Positions 22,500-32,879 of a stretch of 64,000 nt of DNA are shown here, piece by piece. Below the pieces are notes generated by a model, which was not told the DNA's origin, made no database searches, and worked only from the letters and a program-made list of their open reading frames with translations. Origin of the DNA: Medicago truncatula (lineage: Eukaryota > Streptophyta > Magnoliopsida > Fabales > Fabaceae); the NCBI RefSeq assembly GCF_003473485.1, contig NC_053043.1:2304001-2368000 (forward strand). The letters run 5' to 3'. Numbering within the stretch: the first letter of the stretch is position 1; every line of letters starts with the position of its first letter. Made by a program: the position numbers and the translations under genes.

Positions 22500-23414
22500 C
22501 TAATTAAAATGATTAATTGCACAAACAAAATGCATCAAATTACCTTAAATCACAAATTATAAGTTGTTTTTAAGAAAAAAATTATCCCAAATTTCCTATT
22601 GTATACCCTTGACTATTTTTTTTTTTAACAAACGCTTGACTATTTAATATTCTCTTTTCTTTCAATTATTTAAATTTTTATTCCTTATGCCATTAAGGAA
22701 ATATATTTTTGTAAAACTACATATAATATCATTTTTTTTCATATAACATTGACTATATTCTTAAAAATAATCAAAACTATTTATAATTTGGAGGGGAAAG
22801 ATAATTGTTTTGACATTATAATATTTAGGGGTCATGAGTAGAAATAATTATTTTCCCTAACTTCACTTTAAGAGTGTGTTTGGTTTAGGAGAGAAGTTGT
22901 GAAGAGAGAGTATAGGAAGAGATAAATAGGTGAGAAATATAGTAGATTTGACCTATTGTTTGGTATAAGAGAGAAATGAAAGAAATAGAGAAGAGAGAAG
23001 TGTGTTAAGCTTTTGAAAGGCCAAAATATCCCTACTAAACTTTAATATACAATTTTATTATATATGAATTAATTTCTTATAAAAATTGATATAATTTTTT
23101 ACATTAATTTAATTAAGAAACTAATTAATTTTTTTACAAAGAAATTTGATAACTTATTTGCTTAATTAATTAATTATTTACAATTTTACAATTTATTCCG
23201 TTAAACTATTTCATTAGTTAACTAACTACTAGTTTAACTTTATTTATTATAATAAAAGAGGATTCAAATAAAGAGTTAAAGGCAAGAGAGTTGCGTATTA
23301 GTTTTTGTTTTTACCTACTACAACAAAAACCATGAAAACAATACAATAGTGGTAACAAAAAAAAAAGGACAATAGTTTTATATCAGCCACAATATCAGGG
23401 ATAGTTTTGGAAAT
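22500..23414. other. Intergenic, no gene seen
   Basis: AT-rich. The stretch from about 22870 (GTGTTTGGTTTAGGAGAGAA) has a loosely inverted partner near 24340-24390, so a larger transposon may enclose the foldback element; this is weak. Confidence 0.35.
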
Positions 23415-24192
23415 GCTTAAATATGTATTTCATCCTTGCAATTAGGGTAGTTTAAAAATTGGTCTATGTAATCGCTAATTCTGGCAATTTACCCTTGCAT
23501 TGTTTAATCATTTAAAATTTCGTCCCTCTCCCCACTTAATTAATGCCACGTCACTAATTTGATGACGTGACAATCACTGTCACACATGAAATTCCAATTT
23601 TACCCCTGGGTTTCCAATTCTTTCTTCAATATTGTGTCCTCTTCTTAAGGGCAAAATTGGAATTTCATGTGTGGTAGTGATTGTCACGTCATCAAATTAA
23701 TGATGTGGCAGTGATTAAGTTGGTCAAAAGATGAAATTTTAAGTGATGGCAAAATAGCACAATTAGTCCCTTAACTTTATTTTAGGTAACACTTTCGTCC
23801 TTTATTTTTTTTTGTCACGATTTAGTCCTTTATGTTATAAAATGACAATATCTTATCATTTTTTATGAGATTTTTTTCAAAGAAATTTGATTTTCTATGC
23901 TTGTATGATGAAGATTTACGTTTGCCTATGAGTTTGATGATTTTTTTTGGAGTTTTTGATTATTTTTTTCATGAAAAAGGATAACTATGTTGTTATTTTA
24001 TAACATAAAAGACTAAATCGTGACAAAAGAAGATAAAGGACGAAAGTGTTACCTAAAATAAAGTTAAGGGACTAATTGTGTAATTTTGCCTTAAATGATT
24101 AATGATTGCAAGACTAGTTTGCAACGAATAGCGAATACATGAACCAATTTTTAAACGACCCCTAATTGGAAGGATGAAATACATATTTAAGC
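23415..24192. mobile_element. Foldback-type element interrupted by a nested MITE
   Basis: Arms of about 200 bp pair from the ends (GCTTAAATATGTATTTCATC on both strands) inward through a CACGTCA..TGACGTG segment at 23540-23720. A separate 344-bp MITE lies in the right arm; without it the element would be about 430 bp. Possible 9-bp flanks are TTTTGGAAA and TTTTGAAAA. No coding capacity. Confidence 0.75.
23748..24091. mobile_element. MITE nested inside the foldback element
   Basis: Ends GGCAAAATAGCACAATTAGT and, reversed, GGCAAAATTACACAATTAGT match for about 100 bp. The flanks TTAAGTGAT (23739-23747) and TTAAATGAT (24092-24100) form a 9-bp target duplication with one mismatch. Confidence 0.82.
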
Positions 24193-24526
24193 CTTTTGAA
24201 AAAGAGCAAAAAGTTCACATCTCTACTCTATTTCTTGGCAATTCAAGAGAAATAAAACAGGCATGGGTCCCATCATATTTGGACTCTCTCTTCAATCTCT
24301 ATTCTCAACCAAACATGAGAAGTTGTTTCTCTATATCCAACTTCTCTCTCCCCTCTTTCTCTCTTTCTTATTTCTCTTCTACCAAGCAGAGTTAAAATGA
24401 AAGTTAAATGCTAACTTGTGGCATCAAGGACACATGTTAAGACATTCATTATAAAAATTATGTATTGAAATTCGTGCATTTAACTTCTTAGTAGTTAAAA
24501 TATTATGTTTTTCAATGCAGAGTTAG

Positions 24527-25144
24527 CCGTGAAACCCCGATACTTCAAAATGGATGACGTATCGTATCCCCTGCGTATCTTGCACCGATACTTGCTTGAT
24601 ACTTCCTGATACGTATCAGAAGAGTATCCGAAGATTAAATTTTATTTTTTTAAAAAATAATTATCCGATACGTCCCGATACGTATCAGGAGAGTATCCGA
24701 TAATTATCCTGGATTGATATCTGCCCTGATACTTCCCAATTAATGTTAACTAAAATAACTTAACTATTGAGTACTGATGCATTTTTTTATGGATATAGTG
24801 CTTCTTTTTTGGATTGATATAGTATAACACTAACAATGTTCCTTTTGGATATAGTATATCCATGATGTGCTCTTTTTGGGATATATTTTCTAATTAATTG
24901 ACTAATCATCATTCTTTTAATCGTCAATATTATTTATATTAATGTGGATGTGCTACGAGCCTGACTGGTTTCTTTTATTTGTTAATATATTTGCATATTA
25001 AAAAAAATGGTTATAATTATATTGTACATTTTATTATATAATTTTTTTTATTAACGTATCCTAACCGTATCATATCTTGATTTTTGAAATTTTTTCGTAT
25101 CGACGTATCAATGCAGTATCGTATCTCGTATCCGAGCTTCATAT
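24527..25144. mobile_element. hAT-type non-autonomous element
   Basis: An exact 8-bp duplication AGAGTTAG (24519-24526 and 25145-25152) flanks a 618-bp insert rich in GTATC/GATAC motifs. The ends (CCGTGAAACCCCGATAC; reversed right end ATATGAAGCTCGGATAC) are imperfect inverted repeats that resemble those of the smaller element at 36996-37174. Confidence 0.75.
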
Positions 25145-25197
25145 AGAGTTAGTCATATGTGCTCTTAAGATACAAGATAACATGACCCGGAATGAAA

Positions 25198-25300
25198 TTT
25201 GTTTGTTTGTATGAGAAGGAGAGACGTGTAACACCACATCCATAAATTCATAATCATAACACCACATCCATAATCATATCATGATTCCTTTATATCAACC
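25198..25300 (+). promoter_or_regulatory. Promoter of CYP89A copy 3
   Basis: Shared block TTTGTTTGTATGAGAAGGAG followed by GAGACGTGTA, with an ACGTG core. The TATA position reads TTTATATCAA near 25290, a weakened form of the TATATAAA seen in copies 1 and 2. Confidence 0.55.
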
Positions 25301-25379
25301 CTCACCATTCTCATTTTTTGTGTCACACACATATCCATCGTCACAAAAGAGTAAAGTTGCACCAAACATTTACGTAAAT

Positions 25380-26894
25380 ATGGAAACATGGTTCATCGTC
25401 CTCGTTACGCTATGCATCATCTTCCTTATCAGAGCCATCCTCTCCTTCTTCACAACCACCGTACCCCTCCCTCCCGGCCCTCTACACATCCCCATCATCA
25501 CAAACTTCCAATTGCTCCAAAAATCAATCTCCCAACTTGAACCTTTTCTCAAAACTCTCCATGCCAAACATGGTCCTATCATCACTGTCCATATCGGTTC
25601 TCGACCTTCCATTTTCATCAACGACCATGCTCTGGCTCACCATGTTCTCGTTCAAAACTCAGCCATCTTCTCGGATCGCCCCGTAGCTCTTCCTACTTCC
25701 ATAATGTTGTCCAGCAACCAACACAACATCAGCTCCGCTTTTTATGGCCCAACATGGCGTACCCTCCGTCGTAACCTTGCTTCCGAGATGCTTCATCCAT
25801 CCAAAACCAAATCGTTCTCAGAAATTCGGAAGTGGGTCTTACACACTCTCATCAACCGTCTCAAAACTGCATCGGAATCTGAGGATTCTATTACGGTCGT
25901 TTCTCACTTTCGTTATGCTGTATTTTGTTTACTTGTTTTTATGTGTTTTGGTGAAAGAGTTAACGATGAGAAAATCAGTGATATTGAGCGTGTACAAAGG
26001 ACAATTCTGTTGAATATTAGCAGATTCAATATACTGAATTTTTGGCCGAAAGGTACAAGGATTTTGTTGCGTAACCGATGGGAGGAGTTTTTGAAGTTAC
26101 TTAAGGATCAAGAGGATGTTCTGCTTCCGCTGATAAGAGCAAGGAAGCAAGTTAAGGAGAGTAAATTGAACAATGATAATACAGTTGTTTCGTATGCAGA
26201 TACTCTTTTAGAGTTGGAGTTGCCCGAGGAGAAACGAAAGTTGAGTGAGAATGAAATGGTTAATCTTTGTTCGGAGTTTTTGAACGGTGGGACGGATACT
26301 ACTTCCACTGCTTTGCAGTGGATTATGGCGAATTTGGTGAAGTACCCGGAAGTGCAGGGGAGGCTTGTGGAGGAGATTCGTGAGGTGATGGTTAGTGATG
26401 ACAATGGAGAGAAGGAGGAAGTGAAAGAGGAAAACTTGCAGAAACTTCGATATTTGAAGTGCGTGGTTTTGGAAGGGTTGAGGCGTCATCCACCAGGGCA
26501 TTTTGTGTTGGCACACACGGTGAAAGAGGATGTGGTTTTGAACGGTTATTTGGTGCCTAAAAATGGGACGGTGAATTTCATGCTGTCGGAGATGGCGTGG
26601 GATCCTCGTGTTTGGGAGGATCCAATGGAGTTTAAGCCAGAAAGGTTTTTGAAGGATGAGACTTTTGATATTATAGGGAGTAAAGAGATAAAGATGATGC
26701 CGTTTGGAGCTGGAAGGAGAATTTGTCCCGGACTTAATTTAGCTTTGCTCCATTTGGAATATTTTGTGGCTAACTTGGTTTGGAATTTCAATTGGCAGCT
26801 TCCGGAGGGTGGCCATGTTGATTTGTCGGAAAAAGATGAATTCACTATGGTGATGAAAAATCCATTGCAAGTTCATATTTCTCCTAGGGTATAG
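25380..26894 (+). CDS. CYP89A-type cytochrome P450 (copy 3)
   Basis: Intronless, 504 codons, start at the conserved METWF methionine, stop TAG 26892-26894. Visible parts: membrane anchor (residues 4-24), proline hinge PPGP (31-34), C-helix W126-R130, oxygen-binding I-helix GGTDTT (303-308), ExxR (E365-R368), PERF region and haem loop [10 protein letters not shown] with Cys449. All are as expected for an active class II plant P450 working at the ER with a P450 reductase. CYP89A9 of Arabidopsis oxidises fluorescent chlorophyll catabolites; the substrate of this copy is unknown. The stretch around 25875-25935 is nearly identical to copy 5 rather than to its close relatives, suggesting gene conversion. 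Confidence 0.95.
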   Translation: METWFIVLVTLCIIFLIRAILSFFTTTVPLPPGPLHIPIITNFQLLQKSISQLEPFLKTLHAKHGPIITVHIGSRPSIFINDHALAHHVLVQNSAIFSDRPVALPTSIMLSSNQHNISSAFYGPTWRTLRRNLASEMLHPSKTKSFSEIRKWVLHTLINRLKTASESEDSITVVSHFRYAVFCLLVFMCFGERVNDEKISDIERVQRTILLNISRFNILNFWPKGTRILLRNRWEEFLKLLKDQEDVLLPLIRARKQVKESKLNNDNTVVSYADTLLELELPEEKRKLSENEMVNLCSEFLNGGTDTTSTALQWIMANLVKYPEVQGRLVEEIREVMVSDDNGEKEEVKEENLQKLRYLKCVVLEGLRRHPPGHFVLAHTVKEDVVLNGYLVPKNGTVNFMLSEMAWDPRVWEDPMEFKPERFLKDETFDIIGSKEIKMMPFGAGRRICPGLNLALLHLEYFVANLVWNFNWQLPEGGHVDLSEKDEFTMVMKNPLQVHISPRV

Positions 26895-26994
26895 ATTATG
26901 TGTGTTATGTGTAACGATTTGGAGTATGTAATGTTGTGTGAACCACTCTAGATTCTCTGCTTGAGAATGTCATAACACAACAGGGGAATATTAT

Positions 26995-27400
26995 ATGTGG
27001 ATTTCTCATATGGTCGGATTTTGTTTCATACAATGATCCCTTATGCATACATTCATATGCCTTACTTCTTATATATCTTGTTTCTTGTATAAAATAAAAC
27101 ATGTCTGTCATTCTTGTAAGTCAAGATACTTTCAATGTATAAAAAATATGATCTTGTTTTTGTAATATCAAAGTTGTTTTATTTTGGTCGACTGAAGAAA
27201 AAGAAGAAATGTATGTCCTAGCTAAAGTTGGTTTATTTTGTTAATCTGTTTGGTCTTGACGGTAGACTAGAAATGTATGTCCTAGCTAAAACAGGGAAAT
27301 TATGTTTAGGATCATAGTGTCTCATACAATATAGATTATGTTTCCTCCCTAAACATCTGTGGTCTTAAATTATAGGGTTGTAACTTGTAATTTTGAGTGT
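26995..27400 (+). pseudogene. Decayed SPNS exon 11 to intron 12 behind CYP89A copy 3
   Basis: Aligns with the intact SPNS gene at 44480-44950: the intron 11 start (TTTGTTTCATACAATGATCC), the CTTGTATAAAATAAAACATG block, the exon 12 acceptor region (ATTTTGGTCGACTGA versus ATTTTGGCAGACTGA) and the intron 12 block around CTGTGGTCTTA. Exon 12 itself is unreadable. Similar relics follow other P450 copies. Confidence 0.75.
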
Positions 27401-27533
27401 GCTGAAGTGATGCATAGAATAGAGTTATGGCCAGAATGAAATGGTACTTCATGATTTTCTTAATAACAAGATCCACAGTTTTAGAGCTAGTTTGTCAACC
27501 TGAGTTAATCATCATCAATTACTGTATCCTAAA

Positions 27534-27675
27534 TACTCCTACTATCTCCGTTTTTTAATACAAGCAAAATTGACTTTTTATATTCATTCATTTAATGATG
27601 TATGTGACCACATACATCATTAAATGAATGAATATAAAAAGTCAATTTTGCGTATATTTAAAGACAGAGGGAGTA
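27534..27675. mobile_element. Stowaway-type MITE
   Basis: A 142-bp near-perfect hairpin bounded by TA, with ends of CTCC(CT)..CCGT type typical of plant Stowaway/mariner MITEs. The arms include GCAAAATTGACTTTTTATAT and its complement, meeting at 27606-27610. Confidence 0.85.
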
Positions 27676-27679
27676 TTTT

Positions 27680-28510
27680 TGTAAATACTTTCCATCTATG
27701 GTCTTCAAAGAATGTCCTGAAAACAAGGTTAATATCTCTCTTTTATAAAAATAAAAAAAAGGAATAAAAATTAACTAATCAAGACAATTGGTGACCAATC
27801 ATGAGGGTGAATAAAAATATAGTGAATAGATGAATTGATCATCAAAATAATTATTGATTTTTGCAACAAATTTTTAGCATAAGTCTTTGTTATAAGGTAT
27901 GACACGGCACATTAATTGAACGTACTCCCTCCATATTAATCTCATATCAGTGACAAATATTCCTATGAAATTTAGGTCTCCTAGGGACTCTAATTTGTAG
28001 TCTTCGTATAAATTACATTTACCAACAAATTGTTTTTCAAATGGCATAAATTTCATAGACAAACTATTCTATATTGAGGTGACAATGACGTAGGACCAAC
28101 ATTCAATTATATCACGTCATTGCAACATCAGAGAGAGCATTCTTCAAATGAATGATTAACTTATTGAAATCATACTAGAAAACAGAGACAAAATCTCTGA
28201 TCTTGTAATTTGGTTCAATAGAAATTAGAATGAATGAAAAGACTACAAGGAAAATGTTCATATACAAGCAATAGAAGAAATCTGCTCTAACAGATTCAGT
28301 TAGAGATTACAGACTATCTAATTAATCAAACTCCAAGTGTGTAATAATTTTAGAACAACATTTGTGTGGTCACAATCCTAAATATAATTCATTTAAACAC
28401 TATTAGTGTGTGTTATCTCCTATGTAGGACATTTTTTCAATTCACACAACACTTGTTCTATCCAATGGGAGTTTGTGTTTATTCTTTCAACTTCCATTCA
28501 TTTAACTAGT
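27680..28510 (+). repeat. Array intergenic unit, third copy
   Basis: Diverged version of window positions about 590-1500 (the AATTGGTGACCAATCAT, ATATCACGTCA and ATACAAGCAATAGAAGAAAT blocks), ending in the stretch that precedes SPNS exon 2. No gene is seen; the small frames at 27874-28062 and 28406-28603 are not supported, apart from the exon 2 piece of fragment B. Confidence 0.6.
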
Positions 28511-28514
28511 GTTC

Positions 28515-29995
28515 CAACATCTAGCAATGGTGTTAATGGAAGTAAGGGAACGTGCACTGAAGGTGCTGCTGCTACTTGCACTTCTACTACAGGAATACAG
28601 TAAGATATATATAATGCAATTAACACCTTCCTTTTTCAGAACAAGAAGTCAAGAACTCATGGTTTAGAAAAAAGGTTTTACCTTTAAAAATCAATGCCAA
28701 ATGAAAAAGCACTCGTGCAAGATATCCTAAAATTATTGCAACAAGGGAATAAACAACATGGGGATCATCCTTGGTTACAACCTAGTTTTCGTCCAGGCTT
28801 TGCTCATGTGGTCCACACTTGGGAATATTTGAGTTCAAATCTTGGCTGAAGCAATCCTTGGTGTTGTGTAGAAGGTGTGAATTAGAAGTCTCGCTTTGTT
28901 TAGAAAAATGGAGGTTGGACACTTTATAAGTGAGAGGATCCATAAACCAATGCCTTAAGGTTTTAGGTTAAGATGTGGTGTCCAACTCACTTGTATGGTT
29001 ACTTTGGTCTCAATGTAGATGATCCCACAGACTTCCCTCGTAAGGCAGCGGTTGGTTAGACTTTACTTATTTTTCAACCAAACTACATTTATTAGGACCT
29101 CTTTTCCCTAGAGACCGGAGAGATAAGACATAAAATACCTAGTTTGTAACATGCAAGATAACTGTTGATGTTGTGTTCAATGCCTTAACATTGATAGTGT
29201 AACATGCAAAAGTTTTGAGATGGAGTTTTATCATCTGCTTTTATGGGTGGACTTCTTGTGGCTTCTCCAATATTTGCATTTCTAGCTCAGAGGTAATTAA
29301 TGTAACCATTCATGTTCCAATCAAAGTGAAACCTATTCTTAGTATTCGATATACTTTTATTATCTTAAATATACAGCACACATATATGCTTCATAAGATA
29401 AGTTGCAAATGTAATTATATATGATTTTTTCTTTATGCCTTCATTATTCTCTATAGTCTGTGTTAAGAGTCCCACATCGGTTAGGAGTTGGTCTGACAAT
29501 TTGTTTATAAGTGGGGGCAATCCTCACCTCACAAGCCGGTTTTGTGGGGTTGTGTTAGGCCCAACCACGATTTTTAATATGGTATCAGAGCCTCTTCACG
29601 ATTGTTTGGGCCACCTGTTATCAGGTTTCCGTTATCGGGCCACCCGTCATTTATGTTCACGCTTCAGATGTGTAATCCTGAGCGTGAGAGGGTGTGTTAA
29701 GAGTCCCACATCGGTTAGAAGTTGGCCTGACAATTTGTTTATAAGTGGGGGCAATCCTCACCTCACAAGCCGGTTTTGTGGGGTTGTGTTAGGCTCAACC
29801 ACGATTTCCAATAGTCTGGTTGGTGTTGGTGAGGCATCGTTTATAAGTTTAGCAGCCCCTTTCATTGATGACAACGCCCCAGCTCCTCAGGTTTGTTTAT
29901 TTCCCTTGTAGATTTCTTGATACAATCGTAGTTGAAAATATAATCAAACTTAGGCAGAGTGATAACATAATGAAATGAAATAATATACTATTTTT
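28515..29995 (+). pseudogene. SPNS transporter fragment B (exons 2, 3, 5)
   Basis: Remains of the spinster-like gene. They are a partial exon 2 at about 28523-28601 (SNGVNGSKGTCTEGAAATC), exon 3 without its 5' end at about 29216-29292 (GVLSSAFMGGLLVASPIF) and exon 5 at about 29814-29889 (LVGVGEASFISLAAPFIDD). Exons 1 and 4 are deleted, and nothing after exon 5 is found before the next P450. A TRIM retrotransposon sits at the exon 5 acceptor. The exon 5 sequence is well preserved, so decay is by deletion and insertion more than by point mutation. Confidence 0.82.
29461..29813 (+). mobile_element. Complete TRIM retrotransposon
   Basis: Two direct LTRs of 119 bp (29461-29579 and 29695-29813), beginning TGTTAAGAGTCCCACATCGG. 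Directly after the left LTR is TGGTATCAGAGC, the primer-binding site matching plant initiator-Met tRNA. A purine-rich tract (GAGCGTGAGAGGG) precedes the right LTR. The 5-bp duplication GTCTG flanks it (29456-29460 and 29814-29818). The internal part is only 115 bp with no gag or pol. The LTRs differ at a handful of positions. Confidence 0.92.
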
Positions 29996-30164
29996 ATGAG
30001 ATAAATTCAGGAGGATGATGATATGATACTTCGGTGCAAAATAGGAAAGACCTTGACATTCAAAAAATCCTTACAAAAATAGTTATATTTACATAATCAA
30101 TACAAGAATATTAATTGGATAACAATTTTTTTTATTCTTAAAGGTGACAACTAGGGTATTCATG

Positions 30165-30306
30165 GAAGAATGGTGGGTAATTTATCCCAACCAATACACA
30201 TTAGCCACATAAGCACATTTTTAAGTGGTATCCATGAACTATCTTGACCCCACCAACAAATTGCTCATTTTCATTGGTTGGTGGGTAAATTACCCACCAT
30301 TCTTCA
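30165..30306. mobile_element. Small MITE with perfect 20-bp inverted ends
   Basis: The end GAAGAATGGTGGGTAATTTA is exactly complementary to the other end; length 142 bp. No coding capacity. No clear target duplication was found. Confidence 0.8.
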
Positions 30307-30309
30307 AAG

Positions 30310-30895
30310 GTAATCTAGAAAAAACCATTCTTAAATATGTGATGTTGTGTTATTATAATTATGGAATGTATAAAATTACAAATAGATCCACTCGTGGGTC
30401 TTTTATCAAGGGAGCTTCTACGGTGCAGTCAGAAAATTGATTTTTTTTAAAAAGTTAATTTTGATCTTAATGTTTGATTTATTTTTAAATTGTTGATTAC
30501 TGATTAATAATCAATAGTAATTCATCTAGTAATGCTTGCAACATCTTGGATTTACAGGTACTATTTTATCGTTGTAATCTTTAACATGCAAACAAATTTG
30601 ATGATATTATGTGATAGTCTTAAGTGTTACACTTTGTGGGGTGTTACGCTTAAAATAAGGTAGGATAAAATTAGATTAAGTGTAGTCTTGTTAATTTGAT
30701 GATACTATGAGGACTGAACTTTTGATGCCAGTGTACAAACAATGGGGTGTTACTCAATACATTTATGATGTTATATTGTTAACTTCACGAGAAAAGTCAT
30801 TCACATAACTTCACCATAGAATTTTCCTTTTATATTAATCGTTTTGATCCTTAAATTCGCTTTGATTACACCAATTAATTTGGATAATTTTCCAT
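30310..30895. other. Intergenic, no gene seen
   Basis: AT-rich spacer between SPNS fragment B and CYP89A copy 4. No repeat structure, RNA gene or supported coding frame was recognised. Confidence 0.45.
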
Positions 30896-30930
30896 TAATT
30901 TGTTTGTTTGTAAGAGAGGGAGAGACATCT
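30896..30930 (+). promoter_or_regulatory. Conserved upstream block of CYP89A copy 4
   Basis: TTTGTTTGTTTGTAAGAGAG followed by GGAGAGACATCTT. As in copy 1, the ACGTG core seen in the other four copies is missing. No strong TATA box lies near; TTTATACACA at about 31176 is the best candidate. Confidence 0.45.
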
Positions 30931-31232
30931 TATATTTATCTCACCTTGTACAGATTTTTTTTTGCATTACACTTTAATTAATGGATCGAGGTAATTTAAC
31001 CATATAATTTTTTTTTCTTCATGTTTTTCATCTTTAGTCTTGCAATCAATTATAGTGCAACTTTGTTCCATTTAAGAGGGGGTAATACATGTCTCACCAC
31101 CTTTCGCGCACACACTATATCCATCCATACTTATTATTAAATCATATCCCCTAGTTCTCATCATCCATCCTTTGGTTTATACACACACTATCACGTAAAA
31201 AGAGTAAATCATTTGAATAAAACTTTTACGTG

Positions 31233-32747
31233 ATGGAAACATGGTTCATCGTCCTCATTACTCTTTGCATCATCTTCCTCGTCAAAGCCATTCTCTCCTC
31301 CTTCACAACCACCGTACCCCTCCCTCCCAGCCCACCACACATCCCCATCATCACAAGCATACAATGGCTCCGAAAATCATTTTCCCAACTTGAACCTTTT
31401 CTCAAAACTCTCCATGCCAAACATGGTCCTATCATCAATCTTAATATCGGCTCCAGACCTTCCATTTACATCTCCGACCGTGCTCTGGCCCACCACGCCC
31501 TCGTTCAAAATTCATCTCTCTTCTCCGATCGTCCTAAAGCACTTCCCAGTCACAAACTCATATCTAGCAACCAGCACAACATCAGCGCCGCTTTTTATGG
31601 CCCAACATGGTGTACCCTCCGTCGTAACCTCGCCTCTGAGATGCTTCATCCATCCAAGATCAAATCATTCTCTGAAATTCGGAAGTGGGTTCTACACACT
31701 CTCATCAACCGTCTCAAAATTGCATCAGAATCTACAGATTATGTTACAGTTATTCCACACTTTCATTATGCTATGTTCTGTTTACTTGTTTTTATGTGTT
31801 TTGGTGAAAGAGTTAACGATGAAAAAATTAATGATATTGAGCGTGTACAAAGGACACTTTTGTTGAAGGTTAGCAGATTCAATATACTGCATTTCTGGCC
31901 AAAAGTTGCATGGATTTTGTTGCGTAAACAATGGGAGGAATTGTTGATGTTGCGTAGAGATCAAGAAGATGTTTTGCTTCCGCTGATAAGAGGGAGGAAG
32001 CAAGTTAAGGAGACTAAATTGAACAATGCTAATACTGTTGTTTCCTACGTGGATACACTTTTGGAGTTGGAGTTGCCAATGGAAAAACGGAAGTTGACTG
32101 AGGATGAAATGGTTAGTCTTTGTTCGGAGTTTTTGAATGCTGGTACAGATACTACTTCCACCGCTTTGCATTGGATTATGGCGAATTTGGTGAAGTACCC
32201 GGACGTTCAAAGGAGGCTTGTGCAGGAGATTAGGGAGTTCATGGGTGGTGATGGTGTTGTAGAGAAGGAGGAAGTGAAAGAGGAAGACTTGCATAAACTT
32301 CGGTATTTGAAGTGTGTGGTTTTGGAAGGGTTGAGGCGTCATCCACCAGGGCATTTTGTGTTGCCTCATGCAGTGAGCGATGATGTGGTTTTGAATGGTT
32401 ATTTGGTGCCTAAAAATGGGACGGTGAATTTCATGGTGGCAGAGATGGGGTTGGATCCTCGTGTTTGGGAGGATCCAATGGAGTTTAAGCCAGAAAGGTT
32501 TTTGAAGGATGAGACTTTTGATATTACAGGGAGTAAAGAGATCAAGATGATGCCGTTTGGAGCTGGTAGGAGAATTTGTCCGGGATATAATTTAGCTTTA
32601 CTCCATTTGGAATATTTTGTGGCTAATTTGGTTTGGAATTTCGATTGGAAGGTTCCGGAGGGTGGCCATGTCGATTTGTCAGAAAAATTTGAATTCACCG
32701 TGGTGATGAAAAATCCATTGCAAGTTCATATTTCTCATAGAATATAG
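31233..32747 (+). CDS. CYP89A-type cytochrome P450 (copy 4)
   Basis: Intronless, 504 codons. The start is ATG 31233, directly after an in-frame GTG; stop TAG 32745-32747. I-helix AGTDTT, ExxR (EGLR), PERF and haem loop [10 protein letters not shown] with Cys449 are all intact. Two unusual residues stand out beside the siblings. The proline hinge reads PPSPP (Gly33 to Ser), and the C-helix has WCTLRR instead of WRTLRR, keeping the Trp and the distal Arg. The hinge glycine helps position the catalytic domain against the membrane anchor, so folding may be affected, but the frame is under no visible decay. It belongs with copies 5 and 6 by eye (ITSIQWLRKS stretch). Confidence 0.94.
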   Translation: METWFIVLITLCIIFLVKAILSSFTTTVPLPPSPPHIPIITSIQWLRKSFSQLEPFLKTLHAKHGPIINLNIGSRPSIYISDRALAHHALVQNSSLFSDRPKALPSHKLISSNQHNISAAFYGPTWCTLRRNLASEMLHPSKIKSFSEIRKWVLHTLINRLKIASESTDYVTVIPHFHYAMFCLLVFMCFGERVNDEKINDIERVQRTLLLKVSRFNILHFWPKVAWILLRKQWEELLMLRRDQEDVLLPLIRGRKQVKETKLNNANTVVSYVDTLLELELPMEKRKLTEDEMVSLCSEFLNAGTDTTSTALHWIMANLVKYPDVQRRLVQEIREFMGGDGVVEKEEVKEEDLHKLRYLKCVVLEGLRRHPPGHFVLPHAVSDDVVLNGYLVPKNGTVNFMVAEMGLDPRVWEDPMEFKPERFLKDETFDITGSKEIKMMPFGAGRRICPGYNLALLHLEYFVANLVWNFDWKVPEGGHVDLSEKFEFTVVMKNPLQVHISHRI

Positions 32748-32879
32748 ATTATGTGTGTTATGCGTATGTAGATAACAATAACATATTGCTTTAGTTCTTG
32801 GTGAAAGTTAAATGTATGTTGTTGTGTGAACCATCCTAGATTCTCTCTTGGCAATGTCATAACACAGCGGAATATTATA

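Noticed and set aside
22868-24395. A larger transposon enclosing the foldback element
   Set aside because: The proposed ends (GTGTTTGGTTTAGGAGAG and the AGAAGAG-type partner near 24390) match too loosely, and no target duplication was found.
29435-29911. 158-codon open frame
   Set aside because: It spans the two LTRs of the TRIM plus SPNS exon 5; the repeated SPTSVRSW segments are translated LTR, not protein.
31782-32369. 195-codon minus-strand frame (and similar ones opposite every P450)
   Set aside because: These mirror the P450 codons on the opposite strand and recur only because the array is duplicated.
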